From Tepidisphaeraceae bacterium (GTDB taxonomy: Bacteria > Planctomycetota > Phycisphaerae > Tepidisphaerales > Tepidisphaeraceae), in NCBI GenBank assembly GCA_035998445.1, contig DASYHQ010000045.1, positions 1 to 64,000 of the forward strand: a stretch of DNA of 64,000 bases, written 5' to 3'. A program made the translations under genes and the position numbers. Shown piece by piece: positions 20,460 to 28,022 of this stretch (the stretch's first letter is position 1; each line of letters starts with the position of its first letter). The notes under the pieces were generated by a model. The model made no database searches. It was not told the origin of the DNA and saw only the letters and a program-made list of their open reading frames with translations.

Positions 20460-20759
20460 CCGTGGCATGGGCGTCTCGCCCATGCCTGCAATGGGGCCTG
20501 AAGATCAGATCTACGGCAGTTGATCCGTCGAAGCGATCTTGCAGCAATAGGATCTAGCGAAGAATCGGCATGCATGGGCGAGACGCGGCCTTGTTGAAAA
20601 AATTCCTTGTTGAACGCCAAGACGCCAAGGACGCCAAGATAGGAAAGAAGAGAGAAGAGGATCTTCTTGGCGTTTCTTCGCTTGGCGGTCTTGGCGGTCT
20701 TGGCGTCTTGGCGCGTTCACCCCGCTTGTCAACAGAGCCGCGAGACGCCCATGCCACGG
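20460..20759. repeat. family B 138-bp palindromic element, copy 1, interrupted by an insertion
   Basis: The left and middle part is 20460-20586 and the right end is 20749-20759. Together these give 138 bp, the exact length of the intact copies at 50371 and 56671. The ends are inverted repeats with GGCATGGGCG...CGCCCATGC hairpins. It is split by the insertion at 20587-20739. Confidence 0.85.
20587..20739. mobile_element. 153-bp MITE-like element (family C) inserted in a family B repeat
   Basis: The element is flanked by 9-bp direct repeats GCGAGACGC (20578-20586 and 20740-20748), consistent with a target-site duplication. Its ends are short inverted repeats (GGCCTTGTTGA versus GGCTCTGTTGA, 9 of 11 matching). 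Inside are inverted arrays of CGCCAAG / CTTGGCG. It has no coding capacity, so it would need a transposase in trans; none is present in the window. Confidence 0.75.
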
Positions 20760-20847
20760 CAAGTGCACGACTGCCGTTTCGTGATCCCCTGCCCGTACAT
20801 TTACCCCTTCTTTCCGGGTAAACTGGTGGCGACAGTAGCCTCCACCC

Positions 20848-22122
20848 ATGAACATCGTCCTCAACCCCATCGGCTCGCACGGCGACGTGCACCCGTTCGT
20901 CGGCATTGGCCTCGAACTTCAGCGGCGCGGGCACGACGTGACGCTCGTCACCAATGCCCACTTCGGTCCGCTCGTGCAGTCGGCCGGGCTGAACTTCGAG
21001 CCGCTCGGCGACGACGCGAGGTACCGCAACCTTATGGCCGACCCCAACCTGTGGCACCCCACGCGCGGGCCGCGGGTGGCGGTGCAGGGTGGGGCGCTGG
21101 CCAACCTGCAGGAAACGGTCGACCTGCTGCGCCGATTAACGTCGCGCGACGATTCGGTGCTGGTGGCGTCGTCGCTCGGATTCGGGGCGCGCATCGTGCG
21201 TGAGATCACCGACGTGCCCACCGTTACCGTGCACCTGGCGCCGATGGTCTTTCGCAGCGTCATCGCCCCACCGGTGCTGGGCGGCATGATCTGGCCGAGA
21301 AATCACACGCTGCGCCGCGCAGTGATCTGGCTGGCCGACGTGGGCGTGATCGACCCGATGATGGCCGGGCCGATCAACCGCCTGCGCGCCACCTACGGCC
21401 TGCCACCGGCCAGGCGGTTGCTGAAGGATTGGTGGAACTCGCCCGACCGCGTGCTGGGGTTGTTTCCCGACTGGTACGCGCCGCCGCAGGCCGACTGGCC
21501 ACAGCAGGTAAGGCTGACGGGCTTCCCGATGTACGACGAGCGCGGCGTGACGCCATTGTCACCCGCGCTCGATCAGTTCCTCAACACGGGCGGCGCCCCC
21601 ATCGCCTTCACCCCCGGTACCGCCATGCTGCACGGGCAGGACTTCTTCCGTGCTGCGGTTGGCGCGTGCGCGGTGCTCGACCGGCGCGGGTTGTTGCTCA
21701 CGCGGCATCGCGAGCAGTTGCCAGCCGACTTGCCAGCAGGTGTGATTCACGTCGACTACGCGCCGTTCAGCCAGTTGCTGCCCCGCTGCGCCGCGATCGT
21801 GCATCACGGTGGTATCGGCACGACCTCGCAGGCCCTGGCGGCCGGCATTCCGCAAATCGTCATGCCCATGTCGCACGACCAACCCGACAACGCGGCCCGG
21901 CTCGCCCGCTTGGGCGTCGGCGCGTCGCTGAAACCGAAGAAGTTCACCGCGACTAACCTCGCGACGATCTTGGGCCGCCTGTTGGGCGATTCGGCCGTCG
22001 CGGCACAGGCGAGGGAGATCGCCACGCGGTTCGCCGACAATCGCGGCATCGAACGGGCCGCGGACTGGATCGAAGCGGCGCGGGCGGCGCACCACAGCCA
22101 ACCGGCAAAGGTCGTCGCGTAA
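20848..22122 (+). CDS. GT1-family (UGT-like) glycosyltransferase
   Basis: 424 residues with a GT-B fold pattern. The N-terminal acceptor domain starts with a GSHGDVHPFVGIGLELQRRGH signature (residues ~9-29), typical of sterol or macrolide glycosyltransferases that act with UDP-sugars. The C-terminal nucleotide-sugar site is HHGGIGTTSQALAAGIPQIVMPMSHDQPDNAARL (about 313-346), with the HHGG and DQ elements of the UGT signature. The acceptor is probably a lipid or small hydrophobic molecule, but cannot be read from sequence. No signal peptide. No strong Shine-Dalgarno site precedes ATG 20848. Confidence 0.88.
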   Translation: MNIVLNPIGSHGDVHPFVGIGLELQRRGHDVTLVTNAHFGPLVQSAGLNFEPLGDDARYRNLMADPNLWHPTRGPRVAVQGGALANLQETVDLLRRLTSRDDSVLVASSLGFGARIVREITDVPTVTVHLAPMVFRSVIAPPVLGGMIWPRNHTLRRAVIWLADVGVIDPMMAGPINRLRATYGLPPARRLLKDWWNSPDRVLGLFPDWYAPPQADWPQQVRLTGFPMYDERGVTPLSPALDQFLNTGGAPIAFTPGTAMLHGQDFFRAAVGACAVLDRRGLLLTRHREQLPADLPAGVIHVDYAPFSQLLPRCAAIVHHGGIGTTSQALAAGIPQIVMPMSHDQPDNAARLARLGVGASLKPKKFTATNLATILGRLLGDSAVAAQAREIATRFADNRGIERAADWIEAARAAHHSQPAKVVA

Positions 22123-22150
22123 GCTGGGCCCGAGCGATTGAGAAGACCTC

Positions 22151-22230
22151 GTCATACCGAGGCACGCCGAAGGATCTCTTCGTCTTCCTGCGTGGGACAG
22201 AAGAAATCCTTCGGCGTACCTCAGGATGAC
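22151..22230. repeat. family F palindromic repeat
   Basis: Inverted arms of about 29 bp, with GTCATACCGAGG-ACGCCGAAGGAT at the left and its complement at 22203-22230. It lies in the 3' region of the GT1 gene, so it may also act as a transcript-end hairpin. Confidence 0.8.
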
Positions 22231-22323
22231 GGTTTGCGCGATCGTTTCGTCTAGTGCATGGGTCCGAAACGGAAGACCACGGGCAAGCCCGTGGCTATAT
22301 AGAAGAGCGCAGAGGGAGGCCGA

Positions 22324-23562
22324 ATGGCATTGGAATTGAGTTGGGTCACGAGCGACGCTCGCGACGAGATCGCGACGGCGCGATTGGCGGCGTACGGGAA
22401 CGGTCCGAGCGGCTTGGAGGCCATGCAGCAAGCCGTCCCCGACGATCGCGCCCCGGGTCACGACTACCTCCTGGCCCGCGACGAAGCCGGCCGCCCCATC
22501 GGCACCGCCACCAGCTATGCCATGCAGATGTGGGTGCGCGGCGCCGCCCTCCCGTGTCAGGGCGTCGCCTGGGTTGGCACCGCCCGCACGCATCGCAGGT
22601 CATCGAAGCGTTTCGGCGGCAAGGGTGTCGCGACGCATTTGATGGAAGAGATGATCCGGCGCGGCCGTGAGCGCGGCGACGCCGTCACGGCGCTGCACCC
22701 GTTCCGCGGCAGCTTCTACGAGGAGTTCGGCTACGGCGTCATCGAACGGCGAGTCGAGTGGAACATCCCCATTCGCACGCTTCCCGCAGGTGCCACCGAC
22801 GGCCTGCGCTTCCTGGAGCCCGCCGACCAACCGGAGATGGCTGCCTGCCTGGCCCGCGCGGTAGCCGCCGGTCAGTGCGACATCGCCCGCTCGCCCGGCC
22901 GCTGGGCAAAACTGCTTCATGCGTGGCGCGATGGCTGGACGATCGTGGACCGGCCCAAGACTGGCGGCCCGGTGCGCGGGTACATGCACTTCGTCACCAA
23001 CGAGGCCGATCCACAACACGCCGCGACGGTTACCGAGCTCGTCTATGAGAACACGCCGGCGCTGGTGCGCCAGCTGCGGTTTCTGGCCACCCTGCGCGAT
23101 CAGTACAGCAGGGCCGTCATCACGCTGCCCGGCGATCTTCCACTAAACCTGCTGTTGCGCGAGCCGCAGGTGGTTCTCGATCCGAGTTCGGAGGGCCCGG
23201 CGTCTGTGCGCACGCACAACCGGTTGATGGTGCGCGTCTTGGACCACAAGCGGCTGCTGGAATCCATCGCATGGCCCGGTTGGGCCAAGGGCCGCACGGT
23301 GATCGGCATTCAGGAATCTGAAGGCCGCCTCACCCGCGTCGCGGTCGACGTGGAGGCCGGTCGGGCCACCGTAACCCTGGGCAGCGAAGCCACCCCGGAA
23401 GCCGCGATCTCCGACAACACGTGGGCCCAGATCGTCCTCGGCGAGCTCACCGCCACGCGAGCCGTCCGCTTGGGTCTGATCGCCGTCGAGTCGGCCCATT
23501 GCTTGGAGATTTTAGATGCGTTGGCCAAGGGGCCGGTGCCGTTCTGCCATGAGCAGTTTTAG
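22324..23562 (+). CDS. Eis-like GNAT N-acetyltransferase with SCP2-type C-terminal domain
   Basis: 412 residues, the usual size of the Eis family. GGGAGG lies 5 nt before ATG 22324. The N-terminal GNAT domain includes the acetyl-CoA loop region FGGKGVATHLMEEMIRRGRERGD (~99-121), variant of R/Q-x-x-G-x-G/A, and FYEEFGYGVIERR, the GxGY segment seen after it. A second, degenerate GNAT domain and a C-terminal sterol-carrier-like domain (~300-410) follow; the protein ends in a free carboxylate CHEQF, as in the family, where the C-terminus helps catalysis. Eis enzymes acetylate amines, including aminoglycosides and lysines in peptides; the natural substrate here is unknown. Confidence 0.85.
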   Translation: MALELSWVTSDARDEIATARLAAYGNGPSGLEAMQQAVPDDRAPGHDYLLARDEAGRPIGTATSYAMQMWVRGAALPCQGVAWVGTARTHRRSSKRFGGKGVATHLMEEMIRRGRERGDAVTALHPFRGSFYEEFGYGVIERRVEWNIPIRTLPAGATDGLRFLEPADQPEMAACLARAVAAGQCDIARSPGRWAKLLHAWRDGWTIVDRPKTGGPVRGYMHFVTNEADPQHAATVTELVYENTPALVRQLRFLATLRDQYSRAVITLPGDLPLNLLLREPQVVLDPSSEGPASVRTHNRLMVRVLDHKRLLESIAWPGWAKGRTVIGIQESEGRLTRVAVDVEAGRATVTLGSEATPEAAISDNTWAQIVLGELTATRAVRLGLIAVESAHCLEILDALAKGPVPFCHEQF

Positions 23563-23620
23563 GTTCCTCTGCCATGGCCTTGAGGCTAGCGGACGAAACC
23601 CCTGCGTCGAGCAGGGACGT

Positions 23621-23749
23621 GTCATCCCGATGGGAGGCTTGCCGACCTGAGGGATCTCGACTGACTCACGGTGCGGCCGTGGGAGATCCCTCGGATCGCT
23701 ACCGCTCCCCTCGGGGTGCCACCAGTCTTCTGGCTCCCATCCGGATGAC
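23621..23749. repeat. family A palindromic repeat, copy 2
   Basis: The arms at 23621-23660 and about 23692-23749 carry the GTCATCCCGATGGGAG core and its complement. The right arm has an extra piece. The flanks GAGGCTAGCGGAC (left) and GCGCGCGAGGCGACAG (right) recur next to copies 5 to 7. Confidence 0.8.
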
Positions 23750-24121
23750 AAGTGCGCGCGAGGCGACAGGGTCGCGTAAAGCGATGCGTTCTTCATTGAT
23801 GCTTGGTCATTCCTACCCGTCCGTGGTTTCTTCCGACCATTCCACCCAATCTGCCCGCCCGAAAAGTGCGGCCGATTTCCCGTTGCCGTTTTTTCGTTGA
23901 AGGTTAAGGGGCTGCAAGGTTATGATGACCGTTGCGAAGCCAGTCGGCGCGTCCTGACACGCCACGGAGGTCGACTGGCGCAGCGTGATCCTGCCGTACG
24001 AGCCCTTCCACTTTTGGAACGAGCTGATCCCCAAACTGTCAAGCGGGGAAGGTACCGGCGTCGGCTTGGCCGATCACGTGACGCGGAGCAGAGCGCTGTA
24101 CGCACCCGGAGGATGAGCATC
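23750..24121. other. upstream region of the VWA/ExbBD gene run
   Basis: About 370 nt with no supported gene. It holds the promoter candidate at 23897-23926 and would give a roughly 190-nt leader. I saw no recognisable riboswitch. Confidence 0.4.
23897..23926 (+). promoter_or_regulatory. candidate sigma70-type promoter of the VWA/ExbBD run
   Basis: TTGAAG (23897-23902) and TATGAT (23921-23926) are separated by 18 nt in the gap before the VWA gene. Confidence 0.45.
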
Positions 24122-25321
24122 ATGGCTACCGAGACCATTCCGCCCAACGCGGATGCCAAGGCTGCGTCGCCCGCAACGGGCGTCCCAAAGACGGCAACGC
24201 CTGCAACTGCCGCTCCTGCAACGTCGACCAAACCCGCCTCTGCCACTGCCCCCGCGACTGACATTCCGACCGAAACCGCACCGTTGGACGAAGCCCCCAA
24301 GAGGCGCCCGTTCATGCAGACCCCTTGGGTGCAGGACGTGCTTCCGCTGGCGACCAGCATCATCCTGCACGCCGGCATCATCGGGCTGGGCTTCGCCACT
24401 TACGAAACTTATAAGGCCATTAAGAACGTCGTCGAAGAACAGACGATCATCCCCGATGCCGCCATCGTCGATGGCGCCGAAGTTGGTGGCATTCCTAATC
24501 CCGGCCTTGGTGGCGACCCGAACATGGCGTCGGCCCAGGACGAGTTCAAGGACGTGCCGACGCAGAGCGACGCTTGGAATTCCAAGCCCAGCGACAGCCT
24601 GACCGCCAGCCTCGCCGGCGCGCAGGGCGAGACGACGGACAACACGATCGGCATCGGCCCCAACAGTTCGTTCGGCAGCGCCACCGGCGCCGAGAGTGGC
24701 GTGGGCACGGGTGAAGCCGGTGGTGGCGCCATGGCCCCGTTCGGTGTGCCCGGTGGTGGGGGTGGCATCGGGCCCAAGAGCCCGTTCATGGGCATCAGTG
24801 GCAACGCCAAGCAGATCGTCTACATCTGTGACGCCACCGGCACCATGCTCGGCCTGAAGTTCGACTTGCTCAAGCAGCAGTTGGCCAAGGCGATCGACAT
24901 CCTCAAGCCGATCCAGAAGTACAACGTGATCTTCTTCCGCGGTGGCAGCACCGACGACCAGTGGGCCATGCCCCTGGCCCAGTCGCTGCTCCCGGCCAGC
25001 CCGTCGAACAAGCAGAAGGCCTACAAGTTCATGAACGAGACCAGCGTGCTGGGCGCGGGCACCAACCCGATCCCCGCGCTGAAGCAGGCCTTCGCCCAGA
25101 AGCCGCAGCTGGTCTACTTCCTGACCGACGGCGAGTTCAATAACTACGCCAGCTATCAGGACGTGCTGGCCGAGGTGGCGAAACTCAACGCCGACAAGAG
25201 CGTGAAGATCAACACGATCCTGATGATGAGCGACGACCCGCAGGCCGAGCAAACCTTGCGGGAGATGGCCAACCAGAACGGTGGCGTCTTCAAGAAGGTC
25301 TTAGAAACCGACCTTCGGTAA
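24122..25321 (+). CDS. membrane-anchored VWA-domain protein of an ExbB/ExbD locus
   Basis: 399 residues. The start is ATG 24122: GGAGG at 24108-24112 is 9 nt upstream, whereas the in-frame ATG at 24113 directly abuts it. Residues 1-60 are Ala/Thr/Pro-rich and cytoplasmic; one membrane helix spans ~72-93; a Gly-rich linker follows (~118-222); the rest is a von Willebrand factor A-like domain (~230-399). Its MIDAS-like set is D237-x-T239-x-T241 (in CDATGTM), T314 (GAGTNP) and D336 (LTDGE), a conservative variant of DxSxS. The topology copies TonB/TolA: short inner part, one helix, long flexible linker, external domain. It precedes ExbB- and ExbD-like genes, so it may be the element their motor moves. 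This role is an inference. Confidence 0.8.
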   Translation: MATETIPPNADAKAASPATGVPKTATPATAAPATSTKPASATAPATDIPTETAPLDEAPKRRPFMQTPWVQDVLPLATSIILHAGIIGLGFATYETYKAIKNVVEEQTIIPDAAIVDGAEVGGIPNPGLGGDPNMASAQDEFKDVPTQSDAWNSKPSDSLTASLAGAQGETTDNTIGIGPNSSFGSATGAESGVGTGEAGGGAMAPFGVPGGGGGIGPKSPFMGISGNAKQIVYICDATGTMLGLKFDLLKQQLAKAIDILKPIQKYNVIFFRGGSTDDQWAMPLAQSLLPASPSNKQKAYKFMNETSVLGAGTNPIPALKQAFAQKPQLVYFLTDGEFNNYASYQDVLAEVAKLNADKSVKINTILMMSDDPQAEQTLREMANQNGGVFKKVLETDLR

Positions 25322-25570
25322 TAATCGAGGGCACGCTCCTCACTGGGCTTGCCGCTTTAGCGGCCGGTTCCTCGTGAGAGAAACGTCCGACGCCAGCGTT
25401 CCAGTACGACCAACAAACGAACAACACGAACGAATGCCCCGGACCGTGACTTGCGGTGGTGACAGCGACAAAGATTCCGGTCACCGCGAGCGCCCCGACG
25501 GCGCCCCTCCAACCCGACAATAGACAGAGAGATCGGCTCCGGTCCTTGTGCGTGGCGAGGTTTAGAAGAC

Positions 25571-25665
25571 ATTGCGGATTTCGAATTGCGGATCTCGGAT
25601 TGACTGAAGACGAGCAGGACGCGCGTCCAAGGTTAATCCGCGATCGACAATTCGAAATCCGCAAT
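25571..25665. repeat. 31-bp imperfect inverted repeat (family I) before the exbB-like gene
   Basis: The arms 25571-25601 and 25635-25665 are complementary with few mismatches (core ATTGCGGATTTCGAATTG). The right arm ends just before the AGGAGA ribosome site, so the hairpin could affect transcription or translation of the next gene. Related GCAATCCGC units occur at 53060-53090. Confidence 0.75.
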
Positions 25666-25680
25666 CAGGAGATCCGCCTC

Positions 25681-26520
25681 ATGCGTCCTTCCAACTCGTC
25701 CAAGTTCCGCCTCGTCCTGCTCGCCGTCCTGTTGGCCGGTAGCCTGTTCATGACCGGCAGCGCGTTCGGCCAGGACGCCGCCGCGGGCGCCGAGCCCGCC
25801 AACGAGCCGCTCGGTCTGATCGATTTGATCTTCGGTCACATCGACGGCGTGACGATCACGGTCGGCATCCTGTCGGTCGTCGGCCTCACGCTGATCATCC
25901 AGGGGTTCCTTAAGAACCGCCCCAGCGTGCTGATGCCCGAGGAAACGACCAACCAGATCCGCGAGATGATCGGTCAGCGGAAGTTCAAGGAGCTGATCGA
26001 GTTCACCGAGACCGATCCCAGCTTCGTCAGCAAGGCGCTCAACCCAGCGCTGAAGCGCGCGCCCAGCTTCAGCAGCATGAAGGAAGCGATGGAGACGGCC
26101 CTTGGCGAGCAGACGGCCGAGCAGTTCCGCAAGATCGAGTACCTCAACATCATCGGTAACCTTGGGCCCCTTCTGGGCCTGCTGGGTACGGTGCTCGGTA
26201 TGATTCAGGCCTTCAGCGCCATGCAGGCCGCCGGTGGCAACGCCAACCCGGCCGAGCTGGCGGGTGGTATTTCGACCGCGCTGGTCCACACGTTCCTCGG
26301 GCTGTTCCTGGCCGTGCCGTGTCTGGCCGCCTTCGGCATTTTGCGCACGATCGTCGACCGATTGACGGTGCGCGGCGCGCTGGTGGCCGAAGAGCTGCTG
26401 CTGATGATCAAGCCGCAGGAGAAGCCCACCGCCACCGCGAGCCCCGCCCGCGCCGCCGCCGCCCCGCAGCCCGCCCGCAAGGCCCCGCTGCCCACGCCGG
26501 CGCCGAGCCCGGCAGTGTAG
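25681..26520 (+). CDS. MotA/TolQ/ExbB family proton-channel protein
   Basis: 279 residues from ATG 25681 (AGGAGA about 11 nt upstream); the longer open frame from 25456 runs through a repeat and is rejected. An N-terminal hydrophobic segment (~8-29, ending SAFGQD) may be a cleaved signal, as in some ExbB proteins. Three more membrane segments follow: ~54-75, ~150-175 (IIGNLGPLLGLLGTVLGMIQAF) and ~190-220 (GGISTALVHTFLGLFLAVPCLAAFGIL), the hallmark TolQ/ExbB signature. The C-terminus is an Ala/Pro-rich tail. With ExbD it forms a proton-driven motor in the inner membrane; the partners are encoded next to it. Confidence 0.92.
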   Translation: MRPSNSSKFRLVLLAVLLAGSLFMTGSAFGQDAAAGAEPANEPLGLIDLIFGHIDGVTITVGILSVVGLTLIIQGFLKNRPSVLMPEETTNQIREMIGQRKFKELIEFTETDPSFVSKALNPALKRAPSFSSMKEAMETALGEQTAEQFRKIEYLNIIGNLGPLLGLLGTVLGMIQAFSAMQAAGGNANPAELAGGISTALVHTFLGLFLAVPCLAAFGILRTIVDRLTVRGALVAEELLLMIKPQEKPTATASPARAAAAPQPARKAPLPTPAPSPAV

Positions 26521-26606
26521 GGGCGGGCCTCCGTGCCCGCCCTCTGCTTTGCCTTTAGTGGTCCGACGAACAACCGACACCGGGCAGGCACAGAGGCCTG
26601 CCCCTA
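26518..26606. repeat. family J inverted repeat between exbB- and exbD-like genes
   Basis: The left arm (TAGGGGCGGGCCTC...) begins on the stop codon of the exbB-like gene and the right arm ends at 26606. A single arm of the same family is at 56829-56853. It probably forms a hairpin in the shared transcript. Confidence 0.75.
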
Positions 26607-26618
26607 CGGGGCTTTCCC

Positions 26619-27116
26619 ATGGCCAAACGCCACATTCCCCAATCGCACGGCGAGCACCCGAACGTCACGCCGCTCATCGACGTCGTGATGGTGCTCATCG
26701 TCTTCTTCATGCTGGTCGCCCGCATCGGCGTGAACACCGGGGCCGACGAGACGATCACGATCCCCAAGTCCATTCAGGGCACCGACATCAAGGACATGGG
26801 CAACGCGCTCGTGCTGAACGTGAAGGAGGGCCAGCTCGACCAGCCGTACATCACGGCCCTCGTGCGCGGCACCAACACCGAGCTGAAGGTCTCCGACCCC
26901 ACGACCAAGAAGAACCAACTGGTCGAAACCCTGATGTACTTCCGTAACGGCGACAAGTCTGCCGGCATCGCCCCCAACGACCAGTTCAAGGTCGTCATCC
27001 GCGGCGCCGAGGACATGCAGTACCGCTTCCTCGAACCCGTCCTGCTGGCGTGCGCCCAGGCGAAGGTGAAGGAAGTCGCGTTCAACACCGGCAAGGTGAC
27101 GGAAGAAGTTCAGTAG
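26619..27116 (+). CDS. ExbD/TolR family protein, first copy
   Basis: 165 residues with the ExbD layout: short cytoplasmic N-terminus, one membrane helix (~18-40) in which NVTPLIDVVMVLIVFFML carries the conserved proton-carrying Asp, and a periplasmic domain of ~120 residues. The order exbB, exbD, exbD on one strand suggests both ExbD-like proteins serve the same motor, perhaps as a heterodimer. About 100 nt separate it from the exbB-like stop, filled by a repeat. Confidence 0.92.
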   Translation: MAKRHIPQSHGEHPNVTPLIDVVMVLIVFFMLVARIGVNTGADETITIPKSIQGTDIKDMGNALVLNVKEGQLDQPYITALVRGTNTELKVSDPTTKKNQLVETLMYFRNGDKSAGIAPNDQFKVVIRGAEDMQYRFLEPVLLACAQAKVKEVAFNTGKVTEEVQ

Positions 27117-27127
27117 GCGCGCCTGAT

Positions 27128-27243
27128 CCCCTCTCCCGCATGCGCCGGGAGAGGGTTAGGGTGAGGGTGATTTCCAACTGCTGACGGCTCTCGAAAGAAC
27201 GAATCACCCTCACCCAGCCTCTCCCGGAGTACCGGGAGAGGGG
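27128..27243. repeat. family E palindromic repeat, copy 2, inside the exb gene run
   Basis: Both arms carry the CTCTCCCG...CGGGAGAG core, and the right arm is itself a palindrome. It fills most of the gap between the two exbD-like genes and could stabilise or partly terminate the transcript. Confidence 0.85.
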
Positions 27244-27278
27244 CCGGAACAGTAACCCCTCCGTATCGAGTGTAACTT

Positions 27279-27737
27279 ATGAGATTAAAAGGCGCTAAAG
27301 CCGTCCATTACGAATCGGGCCCCAACATGACGCCGCTGGTCGACGTCGTGATGGTGATCCTGATCTTCCTCATGCTCACCGGTTCGTTCGGCGGGCAGGA
27401 GCACTACCTCATCAGCAACATGCCGGTGACGGCCGCCGGGGTCGGGGGCAGTTCCGACGAGATCAAGGAGGAGGTCGCGCTCGACATTCGCGTCGACTCC
27501 CCCACCCCCGACCGCTTCGTCGCCACCGCCGGCCGCATCCAGGCCGACACGACCGAGAAGCTGACCGCACAGCTCATCGCGATGAAGAAGCAGTTCAACG
27601 AGGCCGGCACCCCGGACGACAAAATCCAGGTGAAGATCAGCCCCGGCCGCAACGTGAAGTACCGCTTCCTCGTCCAATGCTACGAGGCCGCGCTGCGGGC
27701 CGAGTTGCCGCGGGTGGGTTTCGCGACGGCGCACTAA
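27279..27737 (+). CDS. ExbD/TolR family protein, second copy
   Basis: 152 residues. The ExbD membrane helix is at ~17-37 (NMTPLVDVVMVILIFLML) with the conserved Asp, followed by a periplasmic domain of ~110 residues ending GRNVKYRFLVQCYEAALRAELPRVGF. It is clearly diverged from the first copy, so this is not a recent duplication. It differs in the linker after the helix, which is glycine/serine-rich around AAGVGGSS. Confidence 0.92.
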   Translation: MRLKGAKAVHYESGPNMTPLVDVVMVILIFLMLTGSFGGQEHYLISNMPVTAAGVGGSSDEIKEEVALDIRVDSPTPDRFVATAGRIQADTTEKLTAQLIAMKKQFNEAGTPDDKIQVKISPGRNVKYRFLVQCYEAALRAELPRVGFATAH

Positions 27738-27803
27738 GTTGGGCGTGTTCGTTCGTGCGGCCCCAGGGACCTTGGGGCCGCACGAAGTCGCGACGCGCCA
27801 CTT

Positions 27804-27905
27804 GTCATCCCGATGGGAGGCTTGCCGACCTGAGGGATCTCCCAGGGCCAAGGACGCTTGCCGTGGGAGATCCCTCCCGTCGCCTTGGGCTCCGCTCGGG
27901 ATGAC
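27804..27905. repeat. family A palindromic repeat, copy 3
   Basis: GTCATCCCGATGGGAG at the left and CTCCGCTCGGGATGAC at the right, with inner arms around a short GC-rich loop. It lies between the second exbD-like gene and the 961-residue protein gene. Confidence 0.85.
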
Positions 27906-28007
27906 ATCGGTTGCGAGCGACGCCCGGCGAGATTCACCCCGCAACTTCCCCCCCGTTTTTCGCATGACTAAAGCATCGCGGATGCAGAACTTCCCACCCG
28001 CATTCGC

Positions 28008-28013
28008 TACAAT
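28008..28013 (+). promoter_or_regulatory. -10-like box 9 nt upstream of the 961-residue protein gene
   Basis: TACAAT ends 9 nt before ATG 28023 and no Shine-Dalgarno site is present, so this gene may have its own leaderless transcript. Confidence 0.4.
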
Positions 28014-28022
28014 TTCACAGCC

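Noticed and set aside
20179..20906. Short open frames rich in MGETPMP or GRDAHAT-type peptides
   Set aside because: These are translations of the family B repeat, which is why similar peptides appear at 31, 50 and 56 kb.
25456..25680. N-terminal extension of the ExbB-like protein
   Set aside because: It crosses the family I inverted repeat; ATG 25681 has a ribosome site and starts a hydrophobic leader.
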